From Sipunculus nudus (taxonomy: Eukaryota > Annelida > Sipuncula > Golfingiida > Sipunculidae), in contig CM049306.1 in the NCBI GenBank assembly GCA_026874595.1, forward strand, positions 56,975,519-57,039,518: DNA of 64,000 nt. The letters are read 5' to 3'. The translations under genes and the position numbers were made by a program. The notes below the pieces were generated by a model that was given only the letters and a program-made list of their open reading frames with translations, was not told the origin of the DNA and did not search any database. This document shows positions 38,201-50,200 of this stretch, in pieces. Numbering within the stretch: the first letter of the stretch is position 1; the number at the start of each line of letters is the position of its first letter.

Positions 38201-41200
38201 TGCCATGGACAAGTTGGGCTAAATTTAAGGTACCAATTTTTTATTTTTGTTAATATTTTTAAAAAATTAAAAGATTTTGATCTAATTTTAGGTATACAAT
38301 TTAATTTTGATTTATTAAAGTTATATTACTGGAAAAAAGTCCATAGCTTTAACATGTTTTGTGTTAAGTGATCAAATATCTTTCCTGATTTTTTACAAAA
38401 TGCATTATGTTTGGGCCCATAACTTTTTTAAATTATATAATACAGACATAATTTCTGGCATGTACATAGGAAATATATAGAGGAATATTTATGGTAAATA
38501 TGAGGAAAAAGATGAGTCATTTTGATATTAGGCAGTCCTGAAGTGTGAAAATAGGTTTTTAATAAAAAATTGAGGTTTTTTCCTTAATTTCTCAAAGGAA
38601 CGAAGTCGCAAAGACCCAGTTTTCGGCTTGGTAGGAGATCTTGGGGACATCTAACATTATGCCGAATTTTGGATTCCTAGGTCTTACGGTTTCAAAACGT
38701 GCCACATCTACAGACTGACGGAAGGACGGACGACGGACAATTGACCACGACTATAGCTCAGATGACTTATAGTCAGCTGAGCTAAAAATAATTTGCCTAT
38801 CTACACACAGTGACCTGTATGGAGAACATGTTCATCATCACAGGACCAACTTGACTACACAGATCCATATTAATTGTTCATCATCACTGGAGCTACTTGA
38901 CTACCCAGATACATATTAATTGTTCATCATCACAGGACCTACTCGACTACCCAGATACATATTAATTGTTCATCATCACAGGACCTACTTGACTACCCAG
39001 ATACATTTTAATTGTTCATCATCACAGGATCTGCCTTAACATACAGACACAGATTCAGTGTTCTGTCATCACAGGACTTAACATACCATTCAGAGAGAAA
39101 TATTTTTTATCATCACAGGACTTGTTTAACTTTAGAGATAGAGATCAACTTTTCATCATCAAAGAACTTACCACAGAGATCCAGAAAATGTTCATCATTA
39201 CAGGACTTACCACAGAGATCCAGATAATGTTCATCATAACAGGACTTACCACAGAGATCCAGACAAAGTTCATCATTACAGGACTTACCACTGAGATCCA
39301 GAAAATGTTCATCATTACAAGACTTAGCTTACAGCAGAGAAGCAGATTGAGTGTTAATCAACACAGGACTTACCTTAACACGCAGCAGAGAATGATTAGA
39401 TGCTGTGGCACGTAAGATGTGTTCATCATCAGAGGATTGTTGCTTTTCATGCATGTGAAGAAAGCTCTCAAGCGGCAGTTTTTATCCTCTGTAGCCTGAC
39501 CCAGCCACAGTCGACGGATTCCTGGTACCTTCCAGTTGAGTGGGTCTGCCTGAACATTCTCCCCAAATGGTTTAATGTCCCCACGGGGGAGGTACCACTC
39601 CTTTATATATAGCTCCGTCTCAATTTTTTCTGCTTGTTCTGGAATAAAAATATATGTTACTTATATGACACCTATCAAACTATGTGGGATACAAATGATA
39701 TTAGAATACAGGTAGTGAACAAGCAACTACGTGTATCAACCAAATCACAGTGGCCTGGGTAAAGTAAGGCATTGAATGTTTCTGACATGACATGACTTCA
39801 AATTTGTGGCATCAGTCATGCCAAATAAATACCTCATATATGTGCACTTATCACCAAAATAAAATCTCCAGATGGATACACCAATCAACTACTGAGAAAC
39901 TAGATATTTCTTGGCACCGCAGGTGCCATAGTATCCCCAGACAATTAACCCCCCCCCCACCTCCCAGCCTCAAAGAATAGGATCCCATCTTGAATTCAGA
40001 TACAGAGACTGACACTTGGCAAGCCACCATGGTTTCTTATAAGTATGGGCACATTTAAGGTAAAGGTCAATCTCATAGGAGAGGTCATGATCCAAATTAA
40101 AATATATCTCATTCCGTAACCCATATCTATATACATGATATGAAAGAAATCTGTCCATTAGTTTTCAACTTATCATGCTCAGTGCTGTGAAGTGGCAATG
40201 GTGGGGTATTACACGGTGCGAAAGCAAGAAAACGACACAAGGTGGCTCCATCTGTATTCTGCAGAAGAGAAAAAAATTCCAAGATTAAAAAAAAAAAAAA
40301 TTTAAATTAGAATTTGAAAAAAAATTTTAACTTAAAAATATATTAATGCATGATATAAAAGAAATCTGTACTTTAGTTTTCAATTTATCATGCTAACAGT
40401 GCTGTCAAGTGGCAATGGTGGTGTATTAACAGGCGCAAAAGCAAGAAAAAGACACAAGTTGGCGCCACCTGTATTCTACAGAGGAGAAAAAATCCAAGAT
40501 TAAAAAAAAAAAAAATTTTAATTCATATTTAAATAAAATTTTTTTTTTAACTTAAAAATATATATACATGCATGATATGAAAGAAATCTGTCCTTTAGTT
40601 TTCAATTTTTCATGCTAACAGTGCTGTCAAGTGGCAATGGTGGTGTATTAACAGGCGCAAAAGCAAGAAAAGGACACAAGGTGGCACCACCTTTATTAGC
40701 ACAATGGCTGCTGTGACCTTGAAAAAATGCATCAAGGTCATTCATGTTCGAACTTGAGCTAGCTGTTGATAAGATGCATCAAACCTGTGGGTTTGGTGAC
40801 TGTACCTCAAATTCTTAAAAAGTTATTGCATTAACATCCTTTAAACAAAAAAAGACACAAGGTGGCGCCACCTGTCTTCTGCAAAAGACAAAGCTATCCA
40901 AGATCTTCGGTCAATTTGATTTTTGGATCATTCCATGTATCCCTTACTGAGATACTAAAGATTTTGTGTGAATTTCACCAAATATGGGAATATTCAAGGT
41001 CAAGGCAACCTCTCACAGGAAAGGTCATGACCCCAATTTAAATAAACATCATCCCATAACCCATATCTATGTATATGCATAATATAAAAGAAATCTGTCC
41101 ATTAGTTTTTGACTTATAATGCTCACAGTACTGTCAATGGCAATTTTTGGGGTATTAAAAGGCAGGAAACAAGTAAAAAATAATAGGTGGCACCACCAGT

Positions 41201-44200
41201 TTCTGGAACATGACAACCCTATCCATGATCTTCGATCAACTTGATTTTGGGATCAATCCATGCAAGATTTATTGAGATATTTAAGAATGTGTATGATTTT
41301 CCCCAAATTTGGACCTATTCAAGGTCAAGGACACTCCTAAATAAAGGTCATGACCTCAATTTAAATAAGCATCGTCCTCTCACCCATATCTATACATGTA
41401 CCAAGTTTGGTAAAGATCAGTGAAATATTTTTATGAGTTATCGCACCAATAAGATTTATATGCGGCAGCGGTGGTGGCAGCGGGACGGGTATGAAACATA
41501 GTATCCCCCCCCCCCCCGACTTTGTCTGGGGATACAAAAAGTGCATCAATGTGTTCTATAAAACTGGAACAGCAGGTGGTGCCACCTAACTGGTCTGCAA
41601 CAAAGCTATCTAAGACAGATAAACATGCAAAATTTCAGGGTGATACATCAATCCACTCTCGAGATATGAGCCATTTTCACCCAAAGCAAACAGACAGACA
41701 CCACGTGAAAAAAATTGGAAATAAGCAACAGTCTTGAACATGAGACGGAGGTATCTAAGATCTGTAAACATGCACAATTTCAGGCCAATACAGCAAACCA
41801 CACCTGATGGAGGTATCCAAGATGCAAATTTTCAGCTCAATACATTGAACCACTTCTGAGATATGGGCTGTTATCACAAAGACACCAAGATTCAAACTGC
41901 TCGTAAAGGATTGCAGGTGGCACCACCTGTCTTTGTTAGGCACAACTACAGAGGTGAGGGGATAAATGTGCAAAGTTTGGGAAAGATCGGTCCATGGGTT
42001 TTAGAGGAGTGCTCCGGAAATGAACGTGGCGGGGCGATGGTGGCAGATCCTGGTCAAAAACATAGTATCCACAAAACTTTGTTTTGGTGGATACAATAAA
42101 TGTTCAAATCAAGTCCTCTCTTATTTGAGAAATCACTGCTGTTACATGCAAATTTCACTTCAAATAAATGATTACAGCTGCTGCTCAAAAACAAAAATAT
42201 TTGACTTAAAAAAAATATCTTAACATTATATTTTTACATGATATTACATAACCTGAATAAAGTGTTGTAGATTTGCATAAAGAGAGCTGAAAAACCTGAT
42301 GAATCTGTGACAGAAATTTTTATATAATACATCTTAAAGGTATATCATCTTTCATATCAGTCATTGGTTTATTATAAGATCTGAAGCTACTGATTGAAAA
42401 ATACCTGGACTTTTCTCAAGAACGTCAAGATAATGTGAGACTGCATTACCTTTCTGGTTGTTCTCCATGGCTGTTTTGTATGCAAGTCTCTTCTTTGTAA
42501 TGTCAAAGAGAATTCCATAAACCATCTGTCTGATTGGCCGATACAGCTCCACAGCTGTTGGCAGTTCATAGATTCTGTCTTCTTCTAGTGTAACCGGGAG
42601 TTTTACCTCACCCTGAAACAATCAGTTGTACATCAAACCATACTAATGTAACCCTGTGAATTGTCCTAATTACAAACAGCAGCAGCACAAGGGGGCATAA
42701 TATGAGACATAAAAAATTAAACAAGAGCACTGCAAATGTGCATAATACGCCTGGGTGACCTCTGACCTCATTAAATATGCATGGATTTTGCTAGAAATTG
42801 AACACAGGCGAGATATTTTATTGATTAACATTTCTTGTGAATTTTAAGGAAATCCTTCATTGTCTTTGTAAGTTATTGCGGAGACACCACAAAGTAGCCT
42901 AGTGAGCCATGACCTTATTAAATATGCATGGCTGTTGCCGATAATCGAACTCAGGTGAGATAATTTGTTGGTTAGTAATTATGGTGAGTTTCATGAAAAT
43001 CAATCGAAGCCCCGGTAGGTAATTGTGGCGACAGTAAAAGTTAACGAAAAGATGGATGGTATACCATAATACTCCTGTAATATGACAGGCATATAATAAG
43101 TCATTCTTGCTATAAAATTCACTGATGACTCCTGGAAGTGATGACAATGAGGCTTGACTTTTTGCGGTGCTACTGACCTGGGTGAGGACTTGGTATATGG
43201 CTGGTGACATGAGGCCCTTCTGATGTCTTTCGCTGGCGATTCTCATCACATCATGGGGGATTTTCTGTCTCCATTCTGAAGCACCTTTGCCTGATGCTCT
43301 CTTCTGTTCCTGGGGGAATATTAATGAGGTTTTAGTAAATGTAATAGCTCTTATATGATACAGAAACATAATATGTTTTATTTCTTAAAACAATGTATTC
43401 ACATTATGTAAAATCCCAAACATAAATTTTGAATAAGAAAATAACCAAAACTACAAAACAGACAGGTCAGGAAGGGCTCTCCAAAAGGCCCATAGATTTC
43501 CATGCACTGTGGGCTGAGTGATGCTTGAAAAAAATATAGTAAAGTACCTGATTTCAGACAGAAACAGAGGGAAGAGATCCAAAATGATATTTAAATATCT
43601 GAACCAAGATGTGGTTTTAATCAGTGATGGTCTATATGATGGTGTAGCAGTGGAGGATCCCAGCAACAGAGGCATAAAAACATCCAGTGTATTAAAATGA
43701 AAGCCAATTGAGCATATATATCAGTAGGATGGTCATGTGACCTTGAACTTTGAACTTGTGATGTCAAAATCATTATGTCAGGTAATCCAAAAATGATAGA
43801 TTTCGGATGAAACATTTACAATACCTCCACAATCTTCCAATGACCTTCACTTGTGACCTCTTGGCCCGAAAATAAAAATGGACTTATCATCTGAAAACAA
43901 ATACGAGGACAGATGGCTCCTCTGACCTTGACCTTTGACCTTGTGACCCCAAAAATTGATATGGATCTTCCCCTAGTCCCACGTGAGCTATATTTGCAAG
44001 ATGGAAGGTCTGGGATGCAAGCTTAGCTTAAAATGCTTCCAAAAGCTTATATATGTGGGTCCTGTGACCTTGACCTTTGACTGCATGAAACCAAGATTAT
44101 CAGTGTCCTTGCTTTAGTGGTGGGCTATATATAAATCAAGTTTAAAATCCATATGTCAATCCAAACTGGAGTTATCATCCCAGAATGAATTTGTGGACAG

Positions 44201-47200
44201 CTGGCTTCTGCGACCTTGCACTTATACCACCAAAAATAGATAGGACTTTTCTCCTTTTAGCATGCGAGGTATGTGTGCAAGATGAAAGGTCCGGGATGAA
44301 AAGTTTGGCTTATGATTCATACACAATTTTTTTAAAGGTATGGGTATTGCAACCTTGACCTTTGACCTTATGATCCCAAAATCAATAGGGTGCTTGCTTT
44401 AGCGGGCATGTATAAATCAAGTTTACAATCCATATGTCCATCCAAACTAGAGTTATCATCTGGAAACTATTTTTTGGACGGACAGAGAGACAGACATACA
44501 GGGTGATTACTTTAGGGCATGGACTTAATCAAGCAGGCCCCTGATAATTATTAGTATCTGCAGGAACTAAACAAATTATGGGTGTGTCTTTGTGCTGGTA
44601 TTACCTGTGCAGCTCTCAGTTTGGCCGCCCAGTCACCATCTTGGACAAAGCGCCCCGGACTAGAACCAGAACTACTGGAAGAGGAGGCCAGCTTGGCTGG
44701 GTCCTCCATGGGACCTTGTAAAATCAGACAAAAACACACATTAAATAAAGTCACATTAAATATCATCAATAACAAATAAATGTTAACTTACTGTCATAGT
44801 TCCTTAGATTATTCCTAATGCTACAGATAAATCATAACCAGAACATTTCAGTGACAAATATATAATACATGGAATAACTTTTGATTGGACTTTAACTAAA
44901 TTGACTTTTTCATTAATGTCTTGAACAAAAACATTATCCAAATTTATCTGGATAAACAAGCTAACAAGCTTATCCTTCACCTTAACATAAAAGAGGCCCA
45001 TTAGATCTTAATTTAAGCATGCAACAAGGGCCTAGAGGAACAAATAGTCCCCAGCCATGTTTAACCAGGAAAGTGTTGCATCAGTGATGGGGTGGAATGG
45101 ACGGAAGGAAGGACAGATGGATGGAAAGATGAGAACCGTTTTAGTAGTCCTCCTTCCTTATGGCGGAGGACTAAAAAATGTCCACTGTTGAAATATGTGG
45201 CACAGGCTTTCAAAAGCTTCTTGGCTTAAAAATTAACACCAATTAAATTTAATTAAGCTTGAAGTTGTCAATATATTTCAGTTATCACCATGGTGAGAAA
45301 TTTCTGAGTTACTTCCAACCCCCCATCCCTCCTACCCCTGTTATTGTTTCAATGTTTCAATTTTTTTTTAATTATTTAGGCTAACACCTCGGCCCCTTTC
45401 CTTAAGATCTGGGCCTATTTAGGGTATCATGATCCTGTATTTAGTCAACTCCAAACTTCCCAAAATCCTGGATCTAATCCTGGAAAGAATCACCCCCTGT
45501 TGTTGAATGTCCTTTACTCTTATCCACCAACCTGTGTCCACCTGTTTTTTTTTAGCTAATTTTCTCAAAAAAATATATTTTTTGATAACTTCTAAGAAAT
45601 TTAGACAAGGAAGTGACAACCTAATATGACAATTAAAAAATTTATAATAAATCTCAAGTTTTAGTTTCACAGTTGTTTTGTCTTCCTGATGATTTAACAG
45701 ATCAGATGTGTCCCAGCATGAGAAGCCATCTTTCTTTTTGCTGGTTATATTTTAGTGTTTACATCACATCATCCAATCAGCATCTGTCAACTGAGGCTAT
45801 TTTTGCATGTGACCAATGACCTTGACTGCCACAAGTGGGTCTGATATGTTGTAAAACAGACTAATTTCTCATAATTCTAATTCTTATATAAGGTATTATG
45901 TAGGTATTTATTTCCCTTATTGAAAATTAGGTCCTTTAATCCTCTACTCAAAACTATCAGGGTTTTTCTTGAAATACTGTGGTTGGCTTCATATTCGCGA
46001 GGCTGAAATTTTGTGATTTCTTCATTTTGAATGTTTTGCGAGGGTTTCATTTTCGCGATTGCACCAGAATCTTTGAAATCAAAGAACAATAATAATTACA
46101 TTTATTAAAATAATTAAAACAAATTTTACAGTATGTCCCTCATAACCGTTATAGTAACTGCATTATGACCTGTATCATAGTTATTGTTTTGACAATTATT
46201 ATTGCGTGTATGCATGAGAAGGTTCCGATATACAATCCACAGATTATGTTGTGGATTAAAAAACATGTTTTTGGAGGTGTGATAACCTATCCAGTTGCGC
46301 AGATGTATCATTACCTATTGTGCAGCCTCGATAAAAGGGCAGTTAATTCCCAAGGATTTCATATTCACGATTATATCTCATTCGCGAATATCGCGAAAAA
46401 TAAATCCCTTGCGAACTAAAGGGCGACCACAGTATAACATAAAATTTTTCAAAGCAAAAAACAGGGGGACATGAGGGGATGAAAGAACTATAGTATTATA
46501 GAGAGCTCACCTTGTCCATTGATTGAAAGTTGCTGCATTTTCTCCTGCAGGTCGGATGCCCCGCCCTCTATTTTGATGTCAGGGGTTGCGTCTGTGCCCA
46601 TGCCGTACCCTGATTCAGCTTTAGTGTATACCTCATCTGGCTTGATTGCACTGCCCTGTAATACAACAGATTGGAGATATCAAGTGTACTTATCTAACAA
46701 CTGGATGAATCAAGAATTGTTATATATCCGTATCTTGTTTATTTATATTAAACCAGAATAAATTCATCAATGAACAAGTTAAAAAGATAAAAAAATACCC
46801 ATAAAACAGTGATAATATTACATTGATCAGCATTTTGCAGAAGCGTTTACATTATAAAATCTATTTTTCACATGCTTTCTTTTGGTATGTGTGTGTGTTT
46901 TTTTTTGGGGGGGGGGGGGGGGGGTTGAACGCCTATTTAATAATATTATGTGACAATCTGAGGAAAGAGAATGAATGCCAAATAGATGACTAAATATGTG
47001 ATGCCAACATCATTGAAACTGCCCATAGAAAAGATAGCTCAAGCAAACCATGACAGTTATCATAACTTGCATTACTATTCAGAATCCTAATAAACATGTT
47101 TAGAGTATGAGATCATGATATTTGGGACCCGGTTCAAGGTCGGCTAAAAAAATATATGATCTCAGCAGCTGGTACTGTTCATAATTTTACAAAGTGTATT

Positions 47201-50200
47201 TTATACTTAAAAGATCATTCTGTACTTGTAGTGAGAATTAAACATACCTATCATAGGTGTCTTATTCTATTTAAGTCTGCTAGAAATCCATGTACCCGAC
47301 ATATTTGTTATGACTTTGCAACTTGTATGCTAAAACAAGAACTGGGTGTACGACAGGATTATCGGCATTTACCATAAACGTCACCGTTTTCAATGGCTAT
47401 TTTGTCATTTACAACCCAGATTTTTACCATAAACGTCACCGTTTTCAATGGCTATTTTGTCATTTACAACCCAGATTAGTATTGTGCATGGGAAAACAAC
47501 AGCAAGCCATGTAGGACAAAACAGGCATTTTAGACAATGCATTACTCGGTCAGTTTACAACTTTCATAACATTAGGACAGGCAAATATGCCCCGATAGAC
47601 CTTTAAAATGCCGCGAGTGCACAACAGTAGGTTACATTCGTGTCACGAGTGCAATGCCCTCGATTTAACCTCTTTACAGTTTTTTTAATGATAATAATAA
47701 TACATATACATGTTTGTCTGTATATCAGTTTAAGCAGTGGTTATATTCATGTCGCGCGTGCAACACACTCGTGGGAGGCTCTTTAACTACATAGATGTAA
47801 TCAAAGTTATAGCTAATGGCTTCTGAACACCATGTAACCCGACTGCCATTTTTTCTTAAATTCACAATTACAAGTGATATATATTTCATGATTTTTTACA
47901 AGGTGCATAATGTTTTGGCCCATAACTTCAACAAACTAGTATACAGTAGTCGACGAGCGACTACGAGAAATCAGAGAGGTACAGGTGAAGTGAGGCATGG
48001 ATCAAGTGGCATGGGGAAATAGAGTGGGGTGTGTTGCATATCAGCATGGATGTCTGCAGCCGAAATATGTATGTAGGATGAACAGCCTACCACAAAATCC
48101 AGAAAGCTGTCCAAGTTGTAAACAAATGCAAAATTTTAGGCAGATAAGTCAAACCACTACTTGTATATGAATGATTTTATCCCACAGCAGACAAACAGAA
48201 GGACACTGAGCAAAATGGTGGCAGGTAGTGCCACCAATTTTGTGTAAGATTGAGCGCTATGTGAGATCTATACATGTGCAAAATTTCAGGGGGATATTTC
48301 AAACCAGTCCTGAGATATAAGCCTGAATGTCTACAGCGTATACATAAATGTAGGTGGCGCTAACTGCCACAAAATCGAGAAAGCTATCCAAGATGTATAA
48401 ACATGCAAAATTTTAGGCAGACAAGACAAACCACTGCCAAATATGAGAGATTTTATCCCACAGCAGACAAACATAGATGCTGTGTAAAAATGGTTGCAAG
48501 TGGCGCCACCAGTTTTGTTTATGATAAAGAACTATGTGAAATCTATACACACGCAATATTTTGGCCCAATCAGTCAAATGGTTTCCAAGCTATGAGCTTG
48601 GATGTCTGCAGCATTAACGTGAATGTAGGTGGGGCCACCTGTCATAAAATCAAGAAAGCTGTCCAGGATGTATACACATGCAATATTTCTGGTGGACAAG
48701 TCTAACCAATGCAGAATTGCATTTAAAACAAGGGACCCATGGGTCACGGCGCTCAGCTGAAGTTTGAAAAATTTTTGCAAATGCAAAATATGCAAAATAT
48801 TCTATTGTAATGTTTTCATTTATATAAGCATATGAGAAGCTAAGAGGAAAGGGGCCCTCCTACTTGGTTATAGTAAAGTTCTAAATATATGATTGCAAAC
48901 TAATACTCTGACAAGACTGTCATGAAGAAAAACAGTAACAGTTTTGAGATACTGTGATGCATATTAAAAATTTACAGATGGACAGGCAAGTGGACAGAAT
49001 GGACTAATACCTTTATTTCACTTTCAAGAGAATAATGCATTCAAATGCATATAAGCCTATTTTTTAGCATATCCACTTTTTCCATTAATAGTTTTTATCT
49101 GATTCATTTTTTTTATTTACAAGTTTTATAAATTTGTAATAAAAAAAATGAAAATATAAGTTAAAATATTAGAATTCTAAGTTGCACTCATTATATATCC
49201 AGAGTGTAGCTCATATCGGGTCAAATTATGCATACACATATATTTTATTATTTTTAAATCACAAATGTTTAAACTGAATTTAAAAGAAAATAATGCCACA
49301 ACATGGCATCTACAAGATTATTCCTTGAATCACTATTAAAAAGTTTTGCACATTGGAGTTTTCAGTACATGCTTAATTTATTCACTGAATTGAAATAAAA
49401 GATTCAGTAAATTCGATAAAATAAAAACATCTTTTCAAATAAAGTATACACACTGTTGGTTGAATGAGGGACAAACAATATCATTGTGCTAATTACTATC
49501 TCAGCTATAATTTATTACTGGAATTAATAGTCAATTTCACACCTGGTGAAGTTTTTACTTTTCTAAAGTAAGGAATTACTTATTTGATGAACATCCACAC
49601 TTTCATACCAATGCACTACTTTGTGGACACAATTCAATGTGCTCTTTAATCATTGTAACCCTGGTGGTACAATACAAAATCTAAAATGTAGCATAGCCAA
49701 GAATAAAATAAAATACAGAAAATTATAACATTCATCCAGTTGATGCACCATCGGGGGGGGGGGGGGGGGGGGGGAGGTGCAGGGCAGAGGGGAAGCTTTC
49801 TCGTAGTGGCCAAGCTGAGCCAAGGCAAGCTGCCTGGGGTCAGTTACATAATGCAAGTGAAGGCTGTACTACCAGACGGGCTAGATGTAAACAACACTTG
49901 ACATGGTGTATGGAAACTTGAATAAAAGTTACTCTTTTCAATCAATTCCTTTGAAATTTCAGATTTTAAAAGATTAAATCCTAATGTATATATGTTGTGA
50001 AAATTAAATCAACAGTGCTTACTGGGAAAAAAATGTGCCATTGCCAAAGTTGGACAAAATTTAAGGTATTGATTTTTTATTTATGCTAATAACTTGACAA
50101 ATTTGAAAAATTCAGATCTAATTTTGGGTAAACAATTGAATCTTGATTAAATAAAGTTATATTCCTGATAAAAAGTCTCCAGCTTCAGCAATTCTCATGT

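Noticed and set aside
39012-39415. Overlapping plus-strand frames (MFIITGLTTEIQK repeats)
   Set aside because: Product of the 39-bp tandem array. The real gene is on the other strand.
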